DNA of 64,000 nucleotides from Stutzerimonas stutzeri (GTDB lineage Bacteria > Pseudomonadota > Gammaproteobacteria > Pseudomonadales > Pseudomonadaceae), in assembly GCF_024448895.1 (NCBI RefSeq), contig NZ_JAMOIC010000008.1:62001-126000 (forward strand). Direction: 5' to 3'. This document shows positions 7,227 to 16,094 of this stretch, piece by piece. Position 1 is the stretch's first letter. Each line of letters starts with the position of its first letter. Below the pieces are notes generated by a model, which was not told the DNA's origin, ran no database searches, and saw only the letters and a list, made by a program, of their open reading frames with translations. Made by a program: the position numbers and the translations under genes.

Positions 7227-8819
7227 CTATTTGCTTGCCTTGGCCAGGTATTTGGCGACTCGTTTGGCAGCCAGGCGCCCGGCCATTCCGTTTACACCTC
7301 CGCCCGGGTGGATGCCGGCACTGCCAAGGTAAAGTCCTGCCACCGGCAAGGTATTACCGCCCAGTCCATGGGCTGGGCGCATGGTGCTGGAGCGCATGGT
7401 GGTGGTATCGATATGCACGACGCAGCCATTCACCGTATTCAAGCGCGCGGTGAAGTCAGGTGCAGCCTCGACTCGCCGGCCGATGATGTGGCCCTTGAGC
7501 CCCTCGACATATTCCGAAACCTGATCGATGACCTGGTCGGCCACACGCTCTCTGATCGCGTCCCATCCTTCCACGGGATTGACCGGCATCACTGGCGGAT
7601 AAATGTATAAAACGTCCTGGCCAGAGGGTGCCTGAGACGGGTCCGCCGCGCTGGGAGCTGCCATGGTGATGTAGGGAAGTGTCGGTACTTCACCCCGCAT
7701 GCACGCCGCGAAGTTCTCCAGTACAGCCTCCTCGGTGCCAATCAGTAGGCAGGTGTTGCGCAGGTCGACACCGTCACCCCTAACAGCTTCAAACCGAGGC
7801 ACCGATATTTGCCCGCTCAAGGCGACGTCCACTTTCAACGGACCGGAGCCTTTGGCGTTGGCCGGGGCCATTGCGATACGTGTCAACAGGTAGGACGGAA
7901 TCTCACCCGCGCTGACCATCTCCAACGCTACTTTGGGATGACAGCCGGCAATTACCGCTCTCCCGGTAAATTCGCGACCGTCGGCCAATCGCACGCCCTT
8001 GACCTGCCCATCAACAGAGACGATCTCGGCGACCGATGCGCTGACCAATACCTGACCACCAAGCTCTTCAAGCCGGGCCTGCATGGCATTGCTCAGCTGT
8101 TGCATCCCACCTAGCACGCGACCGACGCCGAAGCGATGGAGGAAGCCGAGCAACGCGTAATAGATACCGCCGCCGTCGGCGCTAATGTCACCAGCGAGGC
8201 CGGTCAGCGCACACATCGCGGATATGGTCACGGGATGCTCGAAGCGTTCGCGGGCAGCCTGATGGGCCGAGCCGGTCATCAGCGCCATCAACTCGGGCTT
8301 GAGTTTACGGTTCTTCAGCGCTGAGCCAATCACCTGAAATTTGGCACCCAGATTCAGTTCGGCTGGGTCGGCGCGCATCATCGGGAGCGCGATGTCCAGG
8401 AACATGTCGATGACGTCCATAAACTTGAGAAAAGCCGCTGCGTCAGCCTCGCTGTAACGTCTGATTTCCGCAGCGGTCTTGTTACGGTCTCGCCAGAAAA
8501 TAAGCGATGTGCCATCCGGATGCAGGTAGACATAACCCGGCGCCAGCTCTATTGACCTGAAACCGTGCCGCTCGAGATCAAGTTCCTTCGGAACATGAGC
8601 GTGAACCCGCATCGACATCATGTCCAACGCACAGGGATGAACGAGATGCTCGGGCGCTTCGGGAATCAGGTAACCCGAGGAAGCCATGCCGCCGACTTTG
8701 TCCAGGGCTTCAAGCACCAGTACCTTCTTGCCTTCCAGCCCCAGATAGCAGCCGGCTGACAGGCCGTTAGTGCCGCCGCCAACGATGATCACATCGAAAT
8801 CTGTATTTTTATTATTCAT
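7227..8819 (-). CDS. CrtI/phytoene desaturase-like FAD oxidoreductase
   Basis: A 530-residue flavoprotein. The N-terminal FAD/NAD(P)-binding Rossmann motif is VIIVGGGTNGLSAG (about residues 10-23). The C-terminal signature GLYLGSAGIHPGGGV (near 500) is shared with the partial gene at 1-666. Such enzymes remove hydrogen from, or isomerise, hydrophobic polyenes and related lipids. No signal peptide is visible. It is transcribed leftward as a single gene, converging on tetR. Upstream lie A-rich triplets spanning the start codon and, about 230 bp back, a TetR-type operator. The name carotenoid desaturase should not be assumed, because no carotenoid genes are nearby. Confidence 0.9.
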   Translation of the reverse strand: MNNKNTDFDVIIVGGGTNGLSAGCYLGLEGKKVLVLEALDKVGGMASSGYLIPEAPEHLVHPCALDMMSMRVHAHVPKELDLERHGFRSIELAPGYVYLHPDGTSLIFWRDRNKTAAEIRRYSEADAAAFLKFMDVIDMFLDIALPMMRADPAELNLGAKFQVIGSALKNRKLKPELMALMTGSAHQAARERFEHPVTISAMCALTGLAGDISADGGGIYYALLGFLHRFGVGRVLGGMQQLSNAMQARLEELGGQVLVSASVAEIVSVDGQVKGVRLADGREFTGRAVIAGCHPKVALEMVSAGEIPSYLLTRIAMAPANAKGSGPLKVDVALSGQISVPRFEAVRGDGVDLRNTCLLIGTEEAVLENFAACMRGEVPTLPYITMAAPSAADPSQAPSGQDVLYIYPPVMPVNPVEGWDAIRERVADQVIDQVSEYVEGLKGHIIGRRVEAAPDFTARLNTVNGCVVHIDTTTMRSSTMRPAHGLGGNTLPVAGLYLGSAGIHPGGGVNGMAGRLAAKRVAKYLAKASK

Positions 8820-8830
8820 TCTTTGTTGTT
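8805..8830 (-). promoter_or_regulatory. Hfq/Crc-type A-rich sites flanking start 8819
   Basis: AACAACAAAG just before the ATG, and codons 2-5 reading AAT AAT AAA AAT, so the start codon is embedded between two AAN runs. Confidence 0.6.
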
Positions 8831-9050
8831 CCTATCGGACTTCAACGACATTTGCCCTACGCAAAAGCCGCTGCAATCCGCTGCAAGAGTTCGGTTCAGA
8901 GCCGCAACACCAAGCAACGCGAGCTTGATTACCGCTCCGGCAGAGCAGAAGAAATCGCTATGGAGGAGACGGTTAAAGGTTTTGTCCGTTGCCCGCGTGT
9001 TGGCGCTGAGCAGCACCCTAGCAATAAACGCCACCAGGCAACCCGGCATC

Positions 9051-9071
9051 CGTTTTACTAATGGTAAAAGA
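9051..9071. promoter_or_regulatory. TetR-type operator, site 2
   Basis: CGTTTTACT-AAT-GGTAAAAGA, an imperfect copy of the palindrome at 6444-6468 with the same 3-bp spacer. It lies 232 bp upstream of the CrtI-like gene start at 8819, the only leftward gene it could serve. Confidence 0.55.
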
Positions 9072-9212
9072 CTTGCGTGGTCCGGCGGAGCAGTAATGCT
9101 GCGACGCGTTTTCAGCAGCGCTACCAGCGCCGTTAAAGAATGTAGGCGAGGCAGGCAAGACAAAGCGCAACAACCATGGGGAGTAACAGCCGAAGGGCTA
9201 GGGTGGCGAGTC

Positions 9213-9328
9213 AAAACGGCCGAGGCCCGCGTACGAGCCTACAGCTGTAAATGAGCATGACTCACTTCGTTCGTTCTTCGGGCCGCGATAAATCGCGTTA
9301 GCCACAAGCGGCTTGCTGAGGCCGTTTT
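9213..9328. mobile_element. possible MITE-like remnant
   Basis: AAAACGGCC at 9213-9221 is inverted as GGCCGTTTT at 9320-9328, bounding about 116 bp without a gene. No target-site duplication is visible and no transposase is near, so this is only a suggestion. Confidence 0.25.
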
Positions 9329-9403
9329 TAACGCAGTATTGCCAACACAGGTAGTTTTATAACCGAGCGTGCCAAGAAAGCCGAAAGCGCTCCTAACCCC
9401 GTT

Positions 9404-9489
9404 TTCGCGAGCAAGCTCACTCCTACCAAAGCAGCAGCACTTAACCCGCGCCAACATGTAGCGCATTCCTGTGGAGCGAGGCTTGCGAA
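9404..9489. repeat. pair of degenerate REP-like sequences
   Basis: TTCGCGAGCAAGCTCACTCC at about 9404 and, in opposite orientation, TGTGGAGCGAGGCTTGCGAA ending near 9488. Both resemble the GAGCGAGCTTGCTCGCGA core of Pseudomonas REP elements. The inverted pairing is typical of REP clusters. Confidence 0.55.
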
Positions 9490-9564
9490 CCAAGTGTGAG
9501 GTTGGCAACTAACGGGGCGTCCGGCTCCGCTTTTGCGAGCCGGGCCGCGCCGGCCAGACATTAC

Positions 9565-10383
9565 TTACATGCCTGTACGACCCATCTTTTCAAACAGTGC
9601 ACGCATCGCCACCAGAGACGGGGTGTGGCTACTGAACCCACCATCCGCGACGAGAGTAGTACCGGTCACGAACGAGGACTCATCCGACGCCAGGAACGCG
9701 ACCACATCGGCAATCTGTCTAGGCGTACCCAGTTCGGCTGTGCAATGGTTGTCGCGCATGATTTCCAATAATGGCGCCGGCATTTCATGCTGCGGTGCGA
9801 GGCCGATTTGCACCGCATTGCCACGAATTCCTTTCTTGCCGTACTGGGACGCGACCAGGCGCGGAAGCATCATCAGCGCCGCTTTGGAGGTTGCGTAGCC
9901 TGTCAGCGACATGTCGCCCTGCATCCCCAAACCGGACGTGGCGAAGATGACCGAGCCTTTGCCCTGCTCCAGCATTACCGGAATGGCGTATTTGGTGCAG
10001 AGCACGGCGCCACGCAGATTCACCGCCATGGCACGGTCGAAGGCTTCCATATCCAGGTTGACCAGATCTCGGTCCCGCTGGCGTTGATCGGCGTTCAGCA
10101 CGGCCGCATTGTTGTGCAACACGTCGATCCGACCGAATTTCTCCCTTACCTGGGCGATCATCGCCTTGACGTCTTCCTCGGAAGACACATCGGTACGATA
10201 GCCAAAAGCAGACCTGCCTTGCGCCGATATTGACTCTGCCACTCGGTTGGCGGCGTCGCCGTCGACATCGACTACCGCGACAGACGCTCCATGCTCCGCC
10301 AGCACCCGAGCACATTCAGCGCCCAGCCCGTTGCCACCACCGGTGACGATCGCAACCCGCCCTGCCAGCTTGCCCATGCTCAT
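9565..10383 (-). CDS. short-chain dehydrogenase/reductase
   Basis: A 272-residue classical SDR with GGGNGLG (about residues 15-21), an HNNAAV structural motif, Ser in FATSG (about 150) and the active-site YATSK (about 166-170). The ending VTGTTLVADGG is typical. It probably oxidises a hydroxyl of the pathway intermediate. It is the last gene of the long leftward operon beginning with DUF1302 at 19139. It lies 36 bp after the crotonase gene, suggesting a beta-oxidation-like hydration followed by dehydrogenation. AAGGA 7 nt before ATG sets the start at 10383. It is most like the SDR at 31356-32159. Confidence 0.88.
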   Translation of the reverse strand: MSMGKLAGRVAIVTGGGNGLGAECARVLAEHGASVAVVDVDGDAANRVAESISAQGRSAFGYRTDVSSEEDVKAMIAQVREKFGRIDVLHNNAAVLNADQRQRDRDLVNLDMEAFDRAMAVNLRGAVLCTKYAIPVMLEQGKGSVIFATSGLGMQGDMSLTGYATSKAALMMLPRLVASQYGKKGIRGNAVQIGLAPQHEMPAPLLEIMRDNHCTAELGTPRQIADVVAFLASDESSFVTGTTLVADGGFSSHTPSLVAMRALFEKMGRTGM

Positions 10384-10390
10384 CTGGTAT

Positions 10391-10406
10391 TCCTTATTCT
10401 GTTGTT
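10391..10406 (-). promoter_or_regulatory. Hfq/Crc-type A-rich leader (SDR 10383)
   Basis: AACAACAGAATAAGGA, merging into the ribosome binding site of the SDR starting at 10383. Confidence 0.6.
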
Positions 10407-10419
10407 AGCAATGCCAATC

Positions 10420-11238
10420 CTACTCGCCCGTGAAGCGCGGCTCGCGCCGTTCACTAAAGGCTTGCGCTGCTTCGCGCACATCCTTTGTCGGCGCTAGAAG
10501 GGCAAACAGGTCGAGTTCGAGATTGAGCCCGCTCTTGAGATCCAGCTCCAGCGCAGCCCGGGCCGCCTGCTTTACGAACGCCGAAGCAGCGGGCGGCTTG
10601 CTGGCGATGCGCTCGGCAAAAACCCTGACCTCCTCGACCAGAGTCGCGTTGTCGGCGGCCAGGCGACTGACCAGGCCGATCTGCAATGCCTGCTCCGCAT
10701 TCATGCGGTCGCCCGTCAGCAACATATCGAGGGCGCGCCCCGGCGCCACGACCCGCGAAAGGCGCTGAGTACCCCCACCGCCGGGAATCAGCCCAAGGCC
10801 GGTTTCCGGCAACGCGAAAATTGCATTGGGAGCGGCGAAGCGAATATCGCAAGCCAAAGCAAACTCCAGCCCGCCGCCCATGCAGTAACCCTGGATAGCA
10901 GCGATGACCGGCTTGGCGATCCCATCGAGCGATTCGATCCAGCGCGAACGCTCCATCCGCTGGCGCACCTGCAGGGAGGTTTCTTCACCACGACGTTCCT
11001 TGATATCGGCGCCGGCGCAAAACCCACGCTCGCCTTCACCACGGATGACGATGACCCTCACCTGTGAATCGTTGTCGAGCAACTGAAGCGCTTGAGGTAC
11101 ACCCTGACGGATGCTGTCGTTGATCGCATTGATCTGGTCTGGTCGAGTCAACACAACCCAGCCAACCGAGGCGCCGCGCTCTACCCTTACCGACTCGTTG
11201 ATAACCAGCGGTGCCTGCTGATTTTCTTCGGCGCTCAT
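10420..11238 (-). CDS. enoyl-CoA hydratase/isomerase (crotonase) family protein
   Basis: A 272-residue crotonase-fold protein. Visible are the oxyanion-hole stretch FCAGADIKE (about residue 75), IQGYCMGGGLEFALACD with one catalytic-position Glu, and LPETGLGLIPGGGGTQRL with the second. Both acid residues of a true hydratase are therefore present. It should hydrate an enoyl-CoA intermediate. The start at 11238 overlaps the stop of the VOC gene in ATGA, indicating translational coupling, with GGAG upstream. No CoA ligase or acyl-CoA dehydrogenase gene is seen in the island, so the acyl-CoA substrate must be made elsewhere. Confidence 0.9.
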   Translation of the reverse strand: MSAEENQQAPLVINESVRVERGASVGWVVLTRPDQINAINDSIRQGVPQALQLLDNDSQVRVIVIRGEGERGFCAGADIKERRGEETSLQVRQRMERSRWIESLDGIAKPVIAAIQGYCMGGGLEFALACDIRFAAPNAIFALPETGLGLIPGGGGTQRLSRVVAPGRALDMLLTGDRMNAEQALQIGLVSRLAADNATLVEEVRVFAERIASKPPAASAFVKQAARAALELDLKSGLNLELDLFALLAPTKDVREAAQAFSERREPRFTGE

Positions 11239-12206
11239 ACCGAACACTCCTCGAACTCGAACACCTGACCATCCAACTCGTTCGGATCGATTTTGATAAG
11301 CGATTTGCCGCCTACCGCTGCGGACGATTCGATCCATTCAAAGGCTGTACCGCGAGCGCGCAAATCTTCAGCCTTGGCGGCCAGATCATTAACGCCAATA
11401 CGGATGTAGTACGGACCAGGCCCCCAGTTATTCACATAATGGCCGGCGTCGGTATTCCAGTAAGTCGCCTCGAGCACGTCGAGCGTGGCGCTATTGGCGA
11501 CAGTGAAGCCCATGCGCGCGCGGCGATAACCTTCACTGGCGATATTCTCCACCGGGCACGACGGCTCCCAATCAAGATTGGTGGAAAGCTTGCGCAGCGT
11601 TTCATCGAGATCGCGCACCAGGAAGCCACGCGCAGTGACACGCACCATGTCGCCCGGCTTTTGTTCACGTGGCTGCGCAGGTGGCGTTGCGTAGGTTTCC
11701 GGCGGCATTTGCAACGGCTCGGTAGGCATGATTTCGATGCACAGGCCGCCGTCCACGGATGGCTCGTAGTACGGCTTTTCCGGTGTCGCGCCCAACCACA
11801 GGCGGTCGAACGGCATCTCCGGAGTGCGCTGGGCCATACGGAACGGCAGGCGACGACGCATCAATTTGCTGACCAAGGCATCGAACTTGTCGCCATGCAG
11901 CGCGAGCACGATCGAATGGGTAATCATGGGCCGATGGTGCCCCTGATAATCCTTCAGGCTTTCCAAGAAATCATGAAACAGCGGATCGCCCGGATTCGGA
12001 CGATCCAGATGCCACTGCGGCTCGATACGGGTAGGTGAAACCGCCAGCGACTTGTGCACGCGCAGAAAATGCGCAATGTACGGATGGTTATCGAACGCCT
12101 GGCGCCAGCGCTCATGCTTGAAGATGCCGAGTTTATCCACCAGCTTTTCCGTCATCCCGTCCGGATCCGGAACCATCATGTCGGCACTCATCAATAACTC
12201 GAACAT
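11235..12206 (-). CDS. two-domain VOC (glyoxalase/dioxygenase) superfamily protein
   Basis: A 323-residue protein whose C-terminal half (from VRVTARGFLVRDLDETL, about residue 187) has the beta-alpha-beta-beta-beta pattern of vicinal-oxygen-chelate proteins, ending in a Glu-rich strand QVFEFEE. The N-terminal half looks like a second, more diverged module. Family members include extradiol dioxygenases, glyoxalases, epimerases and binding proteins. Metal ligands cannot be assigned by eye, so the reaction is open. It is coupled to the crotonase gene by an ATGA overlap and follows the MMPL transporter gene by 79 bp. GGGAGAGG precedes the ATG. Confidence 0.75.
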   Translation of the reverse strand: MFELLMSADMMVPDPDGMTEKLVDKLGIFKHERWRQAFDNHPYIAHFLRVHKSLAVSPTRIEPQWHLDRPNPGDPLFHDFLESLKDYQGHHRPMITHSIVLALHGDKFDALVSKLMRRRLPFRMAQRTPEMPFDRLWLGATPEKPYYEPSVDGGLCIEIMPTEPLQMPPETYATPPAQPREQKPGDMVRVTARGFLVRDLDETLRKLSTNLDWEPSCPVENIASEGYRRARMGFTVANSATLDVLEATYWNTDAGHYVNNWGPGPYYIRIGVNDLAAKAEDLRARGTAFEWIESSAAVGGKSLIKIDPNELDGQVFEFEECSV

Positions 12207-12285
12207 ATCCCTCTCCCTTCAATATCGCGCCATGGCTCTGGGCCTGGCTTTACAGTCGGTGGAAGCGCCAACCGGGCGCCTCCGA

Positions 12286-14787
12286 TCAATGAGCGGAAGC
12301 CGCGTCAGCTAATTTTTTTTTCCGGGCAGCCTTTTCGACCGGCGTATCAAGCATGGCCGGCGACTCCGGTGAGGCCGAAGTAGTCTTTGGATTCAGCAGG
12401 AAATGCGACAGAGCCGGGATCAGCACCAAAGCGCCAAGCATGTTCCACAGGAACATGAACGTCAGAAGGATGCCCATGTCGGCCTGGAATTTGATTGGCG
12501 ACCAAGCCCAGGTGATCACGCCAGCCGCCATAGTCAAGCCGATCAGAGCGACTACTCTGCCGGTGAAGTCCAGCGACCGGCGATATGCAACTGCAAGCGA
12601 GCCGCCCCGTTCCTGCACGGCAATCTGCACACTGAGCAAATACAGCGCGTAATCCACGCCTACCCCCACGCCAACCGCGATGACCGGCAGGGTCGCGACT
12701 TTCAGGCCAATACCGAGCCAGACCATCAACGCCTTGCAGATAATGGTCGTCATGATCAAAGGAATGAGCGCGACGATGGTGGCGCGAATGCTGCGGAACG
12801 TCAGCAGGCAGAGCAAAGCAGTAGCGCCATATACCGCCAGGTACATGGTGATGATGCCTTTCTCCACCTCGATGTTTGTCGCCGCTTCGATACCCGCGTT
12901 GCCTGCGGCCAGGAGAAACTCGACCGGGCGTTCTGAGTCAGCTGCGGTGTTGTTTTCGGCGGCAAAGGCCTCGACCACCCCCATCACGCGACGCAGCGTG
13001 TCCGCCTTGTGATCAGTGAGATAGGCGATCAGCGGTGTAACCGAGCACTGCTGGTTGGTGATGCCGGGCGAAGAAATCATCGCGGCATCGACCGACGCGT
13101 TGGTGATGGCCTGGTCGCGGCTGATGGTCAGCCACTTGCCGCTGCCTTCAGCCATGCCTGATGTCACGAAACGGGTCGATTCAGCAAGCGAACTGGTGGT
13201 CTGCACGCCAGGTGTCTGACGCAGTTGCCATGCAAGCCGGTCCATGGTCTGCAGCGTCTGGTACAACCGGCAGCTGTCCGGATCGGTTTTCATGATCACG
13301 ACGAACTGGTCGCTGGACAGGCCATAGTGGCTGGTGATGTAAGCGTTGTCCTGGTTGTAGCGCGAGTCGGCGCGTAGCTCTGGCGCACCTGGATCCAGAT
13401 CACCGATCTTGAGGTCGAGCATGACGATGCTGCAGATGACAGTGACGACAACCGATAGCGAAATCACCGCAATCGCCCAGCGCCGCTCGGTGAAACGGTC
13501 CAGGCCGTGCCAGATATGACCAAGCCAGTTGCGGTTTTCGGCTCCGGCACGCTCTTTCTCGAGAGCGATCAACGCCGCTTTTTTGCTCACGCCGATATAG
13601 GACAGCGCGACGGGTATCAGCAGTAGTTTGGTAAATATCAGTACCGCAACACCGATGCTGGTGGTTATCGCCAGATCGCGGATTACCGGAATGTCGATGA
13701 TCACCAGTACCGCGAAACCGACAATGTTGCACAGTAGTGCGGTAAGTCCGGTGAGAAAGAGACGGCGGAAGGTATAGCGCGCCGCCACATACTTATGCGT
13801 ACCGCGGCCAATGTCTTGAAGAATACCGTTCATCTTCTGCGTGCCATGGGAGACACCAATGGCGAAGATCAGAAACGGTACCAGGATCGAATACGGATCG
13901 AGATCATATCCAAGCAGCTGCATTAGACCGAGAAGCCATACGACCCCGGCCACCGCTACGCCGATCAACAAAATCGTGCTGCGCAGACAACGCATGTAAA
14001 AGTAGACGAAGATCCCGGCGATCAGGACGGAGATGGCAAAGAAAACCATCACGCTGTACAGCCCGTCGATCAAATCGCCGACCAACTTACTGAAACCGAC
14101 GATATGAATGCTGATCTTGTCGCTTTCGAAGGAGCGGATCTTCTCTTCCAACTGGTCGGAGAATTCACCGTAATTGAGCGGCTCTCCGGTCTGAGGATGC
14201 GAGTCGAGCAACGGGGCGACAATCATGCTCGACTGTCCATCATTGGCGACCAGATTACCGATGATTCCGGCACGAGAAATGTTGCGCCGTAGTTTCGTTA
14301 TCGACGTCTCGCTGCCGTCATAGTCGGAAGGCATTACCGCACCGCCACTGATTCCATCCTCGGTGACTTCCTTCCAACGGACAATCGGCATCCACAGCGA
14401 TTTCATCCAGGAGCGGTCGACTCCAGGGATGAGATACAGCGTATCGTTTACTTCCTGCAGAACCTTCAGGTATTCCGGATCATAGATATCGCCCTGCTTG
14501 TTTTCCACAACGATACGAATGCTGTTGCCCAAACCAGGGAGCTGATCCTTATATGCGAAGTAGTTCTTGATATAGGGACTGCTGCTCGGAATCATTCTTT
14601 CGAAGCTGGCATTTACGTCTATGCGAGCAGCGAAGTAACCAAGTACAACGGTGGCCAGCAGGCAGACCACGAGCACAAGTACGCGGTTATTGAAAATAAC
14701 ACGCTCGAAAAACCCGCCGGACGACTTGTCGAAATCGCGAACATCCGGAACTACGGGCATTCCACTATTGTACTTTTGATCTACCAT
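12286..14787 (-). CDS. MMPL/RND-superfamily transporter
   Basis: An 833-residue inner-membrane protein with two repeats, each a membrane helix plus a large periplasmic loop and a five-helix bundle (about 12 helices in all). The family stretches FAIGVSHGTQKMNG and AVGVGVGVDYALYLL are visible near residues 310 and 710. Such proteins partner with DUF1302, DUF1329 and YCF48-like proteins to move hydrophobic molecules across the envelope; that exact set precedes it here. I prefer start 14787, preceded by GTGAG and AACAAGAAA; ATG 14808 in the same frame lacks a ribosome binding site. The C-terminal 30 residues are basic and cytoplasmic. Confidence 0.92.
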   Translation of the reverse strand: MVDQKYNSGMPVVPDVRDFDKSSGGFFERVIFNNRVLVLVVCLLATVVLGYFAARIDVNASFERMIPSSSPYIKNYFAYKDQLPGLGNSIRIVVENKQGDIYDPEYLKVLQEVNDTLYLIPGVDRSWMKSLWMPIVRWKEVTEDGISGGAVMPSDYDGSETSITKLRRNISRAGIIGNLVANDGQSSMIVAPLLDSHPQTGEPLNYGEFSDQLEEKIRSFESDKISIHIVGFSKLVGDLIDGLYSVMVFFAISVLIAGIFVYFYMRCLRSTILLIGVAVAGVVWLLGLMQLLGYDLDPYSILVPFLIFAIGVSHGTQKMNGILQDIGRGTHKYVAARYTFRRLFLTGLTALLCNIVGFAVLVIIDIPVIRDLAITTSIGVAVLIFTKLLLIPVALSYIGVSKKAALIALEKERAGAENRNWLGHIWHGLDRFTERRWAIAVISLSVVVTVICSIVMLDLKIGDLDPGAPELRADSRYNQDNAYITSHYGLSSDQFVVIMKTDPDSCRLYQTLQTMDRLAWQLRQTPGVQTTSSLAESTRFVTSGMAEGSGKWLTISRDQAITNASVDAAMISSPGITNQQCSVTPLIAYLTDHKADTLRRVMGVVEAFAAENNTAADSERPVEFLLAAGNAGIEAATNIEVEKGIITMYLAVYGATALLCLLTFRSIRATIVALIPLIMTTIICKALMVWLGIGLKVATLPVIAVGVGVGVDYALYLLSVQIAVQERGGSLAVAYRRSLDFTGRVVALIGLTMAAGVITWAWSPIKFQADMGILLTFMFLWNMLGALVLIPALSHFLLNPKTTSASPESPAMLDTPVEKAARKKKLADAASAH

Positions 14788-14796
14788 TTTCTTGTT
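14788..14796 (-). promoter_or_regulatory. Hfq/Crc-type A-rich leader (MMPL)
   Basis: AACAAGAAA directly abutting ATG 14787, supporting that start over the ATG at 14808. Confidence 0.5.
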
Positions 14797-14817
14797 CTCA
14801 CTAAGCATGCCGCGTTA

Positions 14818-15957
14818 TTAGTTCGCCTTGGCTATCTCGACGAGTTTTGCACCCGAGAAAAAAGTCACGACCATTTCGCCATCTCGTCCGGTACCACTGG
14901 CCGCGAACACTTCGCCCACGCGTGAGGCCTGCAGGGGTGTGACGCTCAAACTTTCTTTGTCGAGCGCGATCATCGCGCCGCTCTGGCTAACCATGATCAG
15001 TTGCTGCCCTGAATCCACCGCGCTGATCAGACTTGCGTTAATGCCGGTGTCTATCTGCTGCCATTGCCCCCCATCGTCCCTGCTCGCATATAGGTTGCCA
15101 CGCAGGCCGTAGGCCAGAAGCAGGTCGGGAAGCGCGCGCACACCGAAGTAAGTACCGTTATAGGGCGTTTCGATCGTTGTGAACTGTTGAGTCTGGAGAT
15201 TCAGGCGCATGAGCAAGCCCTGCTCTCCAGCGATGTAGAAAACGCCGTCGCGTTCGTCCAGGCCATACAGGTGCATACGGCGGGTATTGTCGGTTTGCTC
15301 GATCCAAGGATCCCAGGTCGCCCCGTCATCTGTGCTTCTCAGGATCATCCCGAACGCGCCAATGACGTAGCCGACCTTGTCGTCGTTGAACATGACGTCG
15401 AGAAAGGGTGCAGCCAGCACGTCGGGCGTAGCCGACGTGTTCATGGCGAACTCAACTTCCTGAAGCATGTCGGCTGCACCCTCGTCGCCACGCTCTGCGC
15501 GCTCGCCGTAGAAGCCCTTGAGACGCGCGAGCACCGTACGGCCATCGAGCTGTACCGACCAGGTCAAGCCACCATCGGCTGTGTGCAGCAGTACCGAGTC
15601 ATGCCCTACGATCCACCCGTTCATGGGGTCGCGAAAGCGCACCTGAACCAGATCAGTGGACACGGGACTCTGCACTTGCTGCCAAGTCGTCCCGCCATCG
15701 GTGGATCGCTTGATCATGCCATGCGGCCCGACGCCAACAAGCACATCACCCGCGCGGTCCATACCGAGAAGAGGCGCCGGCGCTTCGATCGGCTTCGATG
15801 GCTCGCGCAAGGGATCGGCACCCTCGGCTGCAATGGACGCTGCAACGCCCAATGGCATCAGCAGAACCAGCAGCATCACACTCAGCCATTTCCCGACGTA
15901 GCGAGTCATGGGCGCCGGAGGCGTGTTTCGTAAAGTAAGCGGGACTGGGAATATCAT
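14818..15957 (-). CDS. YCF48-like beta-propeller protein
   Basis: A 379-residue exported protein. A hydrophobic segment (LSVMLLVLLMPLGVAASIAA, about residues 25-45) acts as a signal peptide. After it come repeated BNR/YCF48-type blades: KRSTDGGTTWQQV, LHTADGGLTW, LRSTDDGATWDPW and YASRDDGGQWQQI. The protein should be a periplasmic beta-propeller, related to photosystem II assembly factor Ycf48 but here a companion of the MMPL transporter. GAGGATAAAAACA precedes ATG 15957; ATG 15909 has no ribosome binding site. It lies between DUF1329 and MMPL, 30 bp before the latter. Confidence 0.87.
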   Translation of the reverse strand: MIFPVPLTLRNTPPAPMTRYVGKWLSVMLLVLLMPLGVAASIAAEGADPLREPSKPIEAPAPLLGMDRAGDVLVGVGPHGMIKRSTDGGTTWQQVQSPVSTDLVQVRFRDPMNGWIVGHDSVLLHTADGGLTWSVQLDGRTVLARLKGFYGERAERGDEGAADMLQEVEFAMNTSATPDVLAAPFLDVMFNDDKVGYVIGAFGMILRSTDDGATWDPWIEQTDNTRRMHLYGLDERDGVFYIAGEQGLLMRLNLQTQQFTTIETPYNGTYFGVRALPDLLLAYGLRGNLYASRDDGGQWQQIDTGINASLISAVDSGQQLIMVSQSGAMIALDKESLSVTPLQASRVGEVFAASGTGRDGEMVVTFFSGAKLVEIAKAN

Positions 15958-16094
15958 TGTTTTTATCCTCAACCAGCGTAATCAGCATGCGCGCGATGCC
16001 TGTCAAAACAGAGCAAACATCACCTGCAAACCAAGGGTGAAAACCTGATCGGCGAGCCTGCACACAAAACAAGCATGCAGGTCGCGTTAGCTGA

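Larger units (their letters stand above)
8820..9564. other. 745-bp gene-poor segment with operator and repeat remnants
   Basis: I see no convincing gene here. It contains a TetR-type operator (9051-9071), a possible 116-bp element bounded by AAAACGGCC and GGCCGTTTT (9213-9328), and two REP-like sequences (9404-9489). Base composition and loss of coding pattern suggest an old insertion or decay zone between two island operons. Confidence 0.6.

Noticed and set aside
7227-8819. Carotenoid biosynthesis cluster
   Set aside because: Two CrtI-like proteins are present, but there are no phytoene synthase, cyclase or prenyl synthase genes; the neighbours are catabolic.
8823-9254. 143-codon rightward frame in the gene-poor segment
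   Set aside because: Arg/Ala/Ser-rich with no domain, crossing the operator and the possible MITE edge; not coding in character.
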